In this document: positions 14,167 to 16,544 of the stretch, one piece after another
Position numbering within the stretch: position 1 is the stretch's first letter
Layout of the letters: the number at the start of each line of letters is the position of its first letter
DNA from: Candidatus Zixiibacteriota bacterium
GTDB lineage: Bacteria; Zixibacteria; MSB-5A5; JAABVY01; JAHJOQ01
Assembly (NCBI GenBank): GCA_024275215.1
Contig: JAJRZO010000270.1
Location: 1 to 16,544, forward strand
Direction of reading: 5' to 3'
DNA length: 16,544 nucleotides
Made by a program: the position numbers and the translations under genes
The notes under the pieces: model-generated
The model's database searches: none
Told to the model about the DNA's origin: nothing
Seen by the model: only the letters and a program-made list of their open reading frames with translations

Positions 14167-16050
14167 ATGATACTGGCGTCGATGCACAAAGTCTCGAAAT
14201 CTTTTGCGGGCGATCTCGTTTTCGAGGATATCAGCCTGCAAATCAAGTCGGGCGAGAAGATCGCCCTTGTCGGGCGCAATGGCGTCGGTAAGACAACGAT
14301 CTTCCGCCTCCTGATTGGCGCTATATCTGTCGACAGCGGTGAAATTACCCGTGTGAAAGGGTTGAAGATCGGCTACCTGCCGCAGGAAATGAAGCTTGAT
14401 CGCGGCTGGACACTCCTTGATGAAGTCAATGAGGCTTTCCGTGATTTGATTAAAATGCAAAAACGGATCGTTGAACTTGAAAATATGATCTCAAGAGATG
14501 AAGCTGATGACGCTGATATGACGGAATATGGGACTTTGCAGGAGCGATTTGAACGCGAGGGTGGTTTTACATATACGTCCCGAATCGAGGATGTTCTGAC
14601 TGGGCTGGGATTCCCGATTGAGGAATTTCACAAACCTTTGTCGCTTTTTTCAGGCGGTGAAAAGAACCGCGCTTATCTCGCCAGACTGCTTCTGTCAGAT
14701 CCCGATTTACTCCTTCTGGATGAACCGACTAATCATCTCGACATTGAATCGACAGAGTGGCTTGAAAACTACCTGAACGAGCTTGATACTGCAGCTTTGA
14801 TAGTGTCGCATGATCGTGTGTTCCTGAACAGAACAACAGGCAGGACATTCGATCTCAAGCAGAATCATATCGATATCTATGCAGGTAACTATGATTTCTA
14901 TGTTCGCGAGCGATCAGCCAGGGAGGAACTACAGTCGAAAGCGTACGAACGGCAGACTGAGGAAATAAACAGGATCAGGGATTTCATCCAGCGCAATATC
15001 GCCGGACAGAAAACGCGACAGGCTCAATCTCGCCGCAGAATGCTATCCAAGCTGAAACGCCTCGCATCACCTGAGAAAGAACAGCGAACAGCGTCTGTGA
15101 GAATAGAATCATCAGGCAGAAGCCATCTGAAGCTGCTCGAAGTCGATGATGTCTCGAAATCATTTCATGGAAGAGTAATTTTTTCAGGCGTTTCTTTCAA
15201 GATCGAACGAGGTCAGAAGGTCGGGTTGATCGGCCCGAACGGTAGCGGCAAATCCACGCTGGTGAAAATCATCACCGGCGAACTCGATCCCGATTCCGGT
15301 GAGGTCAGGATTGGCGGGAATGTCACTCCTGCGTATTTCGATCAGGAACTGTCGATAATCAATGAAGATGAGACCGTTATCGATTCCGTCTGGGAGGAAA
15401 AACCTGATGCTGAAGCGGGAGAATTGCGCAGTTATCTCGGTGGGTATCTTTTTTCCGGCGATGATGTTTTCAAAAAAGTTGCCGCGCTTTCCGGTGGTGA
15501 AAAAAGCAGGCTTGCGCTCGCGAAGATTTTTCTGCTTCCCGCGAATTTTTTGATTCTTGATGAGCCGACGAATCACCTCGACCTGCAATCATGCGAGAAA
15601 CTCGAAGATGCTCTCGATCATTACGATGGTGCGGCGCTTGTGGTTTCGCATGACCGGTTTTTCCTCGAAAAAACTGTTACGAGTATTCTGTCGCTTGAGA
15701 ATGGAAGCCTTACCCAGTTTGCCGGAAGTTACAATGAGTTCGTCGAATGGAAAGAGAAACAGAACCGACCGCATGTCACTGCCGAAGATATGAAGGAAGC
15801 CGCAGAGCGCAAACACGAGCGAATTGAGAACTGGCAGACTCTCAAGGAAAGGCGACGTATCCGGAAGCAGTTCGAAAAACTTGAAGAGGATATCCACAGC
15901 ACAGAGAAGTCGATTGAAGAAACCGATGCGCTACTGCTTGATGAGTCGATTCAATCTGATTGGGAAAAATTATCTGAGCTTCAGGAGCGCAAGAAAAACC
16001 TCGAAGAACGTCTGATTGCATTACTGGAAGAGTATGATGAATTTGAATAA
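14167..16050 (+). CDS. ABC-F family ATPase (ribosome-associated translation factor type)
   Basis: A 627-residue soluble protein with two ABC ATPase domains and no membrane segments, as in EttA, Uup and YdiF/YheS. Domain 1 has Walker A GRNGVGKTT (36-44), signature SGGEK (162-166) and Walker B with DEPTNHLD (185-192). Domain 2 has GPNGSGKST (356-364), SGGEK (442-446) and DEPTNHLD (465-472). The linker between the domains is rich in arginine and lysine (QTEEINRIRDFIQRNIAG...RRRMLSKLKRL), as in the P-site tRNA interaction motif region. The last 90 residues are highly charged heptad-like sequence, fitting the coiled coil of the Uup/YheS type. These proteins bind the ribosome E site and act on stalled or initiating ribosomes; some give antibiotic protection. 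The start ATG has no ribosome site. The next gene begins inside its last codons. Confidence 0.92.
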   Translation: MILASMHKVSKSFAGDLVFEDISLQIKSGEKIALVGRNGVGKTTIFRLLIGAISVDSGEITRVKGLKIGYLPQEMKLDRGWTLLDEVNEAFRDLIKMQKRIVELENMISRDEADDADMTEYGTLQERFEREGGFTYTSRIEDVLTGLGFPIEEFHKPLSLFSGGEKNRAYLARLLLSDPDLLLLDEPTNHLDIESTEWLENYLNELDTAALIVSHDRVFLNRTTGRTFDLKQNHIDIYAGNYDFYVRERSAREELQSKAYERQTEEINRIRDFIQRNIAGQKTRQAQSRRRMLSKLKRLASPEKEQRTASVRIESSGRSHLKLLEVDDVSKSFHGRVIFSGVSFKIERGQKVGLIGPNGSGKSTLVKIITGELDPDSGEVRIGGNVTPAYFDQELSIINEDETVIDSVWEEKPDAEAGELRSYLGGYLFSGDDVFKKVAALSGGEKSRLALAKIFLLPANFLILDEPTNHLDLQSCEKLEDALDHYDGAALVVSHDRFFLEKTVTSILSLENGSLTQFAGSYNEFVEWKEKQNRPHVTAEDMKEAAERKHERIENWQTLKERRRIRKQFEKLEEDIHSTEKSIEETDALLLDESIQSDWEKLSELQERKKNLEERLIALLEEYDEFE

Positions 16051-16544
16051 GAACAAACTGTTGATCATCAACGGTTCGCCGCTCAGGGGATCAAGTACAC
16101 AGGTCATCTCCGAAAAGATTGCCGAAGGAGCAGTCGCAAACGGCTGGAGTTCTGAGACAGTAAACTTGAACGACCTGACTATAACCCCATGTCAGGCATG
16201 CGGGGCGCGTGATGACGATGACATTTGCATATATCACGATGATCTGTATCCGGTCTACGAGAAGTTTAACCAATGCGATGCTGTTATAATGGCATCGCCC
16301 GTCTATTTCGATACGGTTTCGGCTCAAATGAAATTGTTCATAGATCGTTGTAATTGCTACAGACCGATGAAAAAATCGCCTGACGGAAAGTTTTTCATCG
16401 AAGAGAAAAAGTGGAAAAAGCGACGCGGAATCATAGTGCTTGTCGGTGGCGGCAGGCAGAAATTCGGTTGCGCGATGACAGTCCTCAAGGGCTTATTCAT
16501 CTGGACAGATGTCAGCTACTTCGATTCAATCTGTTTTTGTCATG
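16037..16544 (+). CDS. Flavodoxin-fold NAD(P)H-dependent reductase, iron-sulfur flavoprotein type (partial, cut by right edge)
   Basis: The first 169 residues of an FMN-binding reductase. The N-terminal strand and phosphate loop LLIINGSPLRGSST (about 8-21) bind FMN. PCQACGARDDDDIC is the cysteine cluster region, and AVIMASPVYFDTVSAQMKLFIDRC is the conserved core of the family. In relatives the cluster region reads PCxxCxxC with a fourth cysteine after about five residues. Here the third cysteine is arginine (codon CGT), so a [4Fe-4S] cluster held by four cysteines is doubtful. ATG 16037 is preferred over 16034 because GGAAGAG lies 4 bases before it. The gene overlaps the ABC-F gene by 14 bases. 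Substrate unknown. Confidence 0.8.
   Translation, partial: MNLNKNKLLIINGSPLRGSSTQVISEKIAEGAVANGWSSETVNLNDLTITPCQACGARDDDDICIYHDDLYPVYEKFNQCDAVIMASPVYFDTVSAQMKLFIDRCNCYRPMKKSPDGKFFIEEKKWKKRRGIIVLVGGGRQKFGCAMTVLKGLFIWTDVSYFDSICFCH

Noticed and set aside
1..16544. CRISPR array, tRNA, rRNA, transposase or phage genes
   Set aside because: No regularly spaced direct repeats, no tRNA-like cloverleaf noticed and no such proteins among the coding regions.

Overview
The window is a gene-dense stretch of moderate-GC bacterial chromosome. The proteins point to an uncultured, Gram-negative-type bacterium: a secreted TPR protein next to a BatA-like membrane-anchored von Willebrand protein, a single-chain aconitase of about 640 residues with a C-G-P-x-I-G-M-G-Q motif, and a bacterial ComB homologue. 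I lean towards the FCB group or a related candidate phylum, but this is a weak inference because no rRNA or other marker is present.

Left part (1 to 2929, minus strand): a tight four-gene cluster read right to left. It starts at pyrE (orotate phosphoribosyltransferase), which has a recognisable promoter, and continues with a ketol-acid reductoisomerase-like protein, an isochorismatase-family cysteine hydrolase and a thioredoxin-reductase-like flavoprotein that runs off the left edge. Spacings are 9 bases, a 4-base overlap and a 14-base overlap, so the last three genes are probably translationally coupled. The reductoisomerase-like protein has the family's length and most of its signature blocks but has lost several conserved positions. 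It may be a repurposed enzyme, and this cluster is the most interesting candidate for an undescribed pathway here.

Middle part (3097 to 6299): an RlmI-type rRNA methyltransferase gene (plus) converges on an EamA-family transporter gene (minus). Next comes a region of about 450 bases without genes. It carries an inverted repeat matching the dRS3 pattern ATTCCC-N8-GGGAAT inside a larger imperfect palindrome, and a second compact hairpin element. A small cysteine-rich reading frame on the minus strand follows; it is open to its first CxxC but has no normal start codon.

Right part (6300 to the end, plus strand): seven co-directional genes. These are aconitase, the glycine-cleavage T protein, a ComB-family phosphatase, a secreted TPR protein with a degenerate peptidase-like region, a BatA-like VWA membrane protein, an ABC-F ATPase, and a flavodoxin-fold iron-sulfur-type reductase cut by the right edge. 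The first three are tightly packed (1-base gap, then 4-base overlap). The ABC-F gene may have its own promoter and a leaderless start. The aconitase looks intact except that one of the three cysteines that hold the [4Fe-4S] cluster is a tyrosine.

No tRNA, rRNA, CRISPR array, transposase or phage gene was seen.
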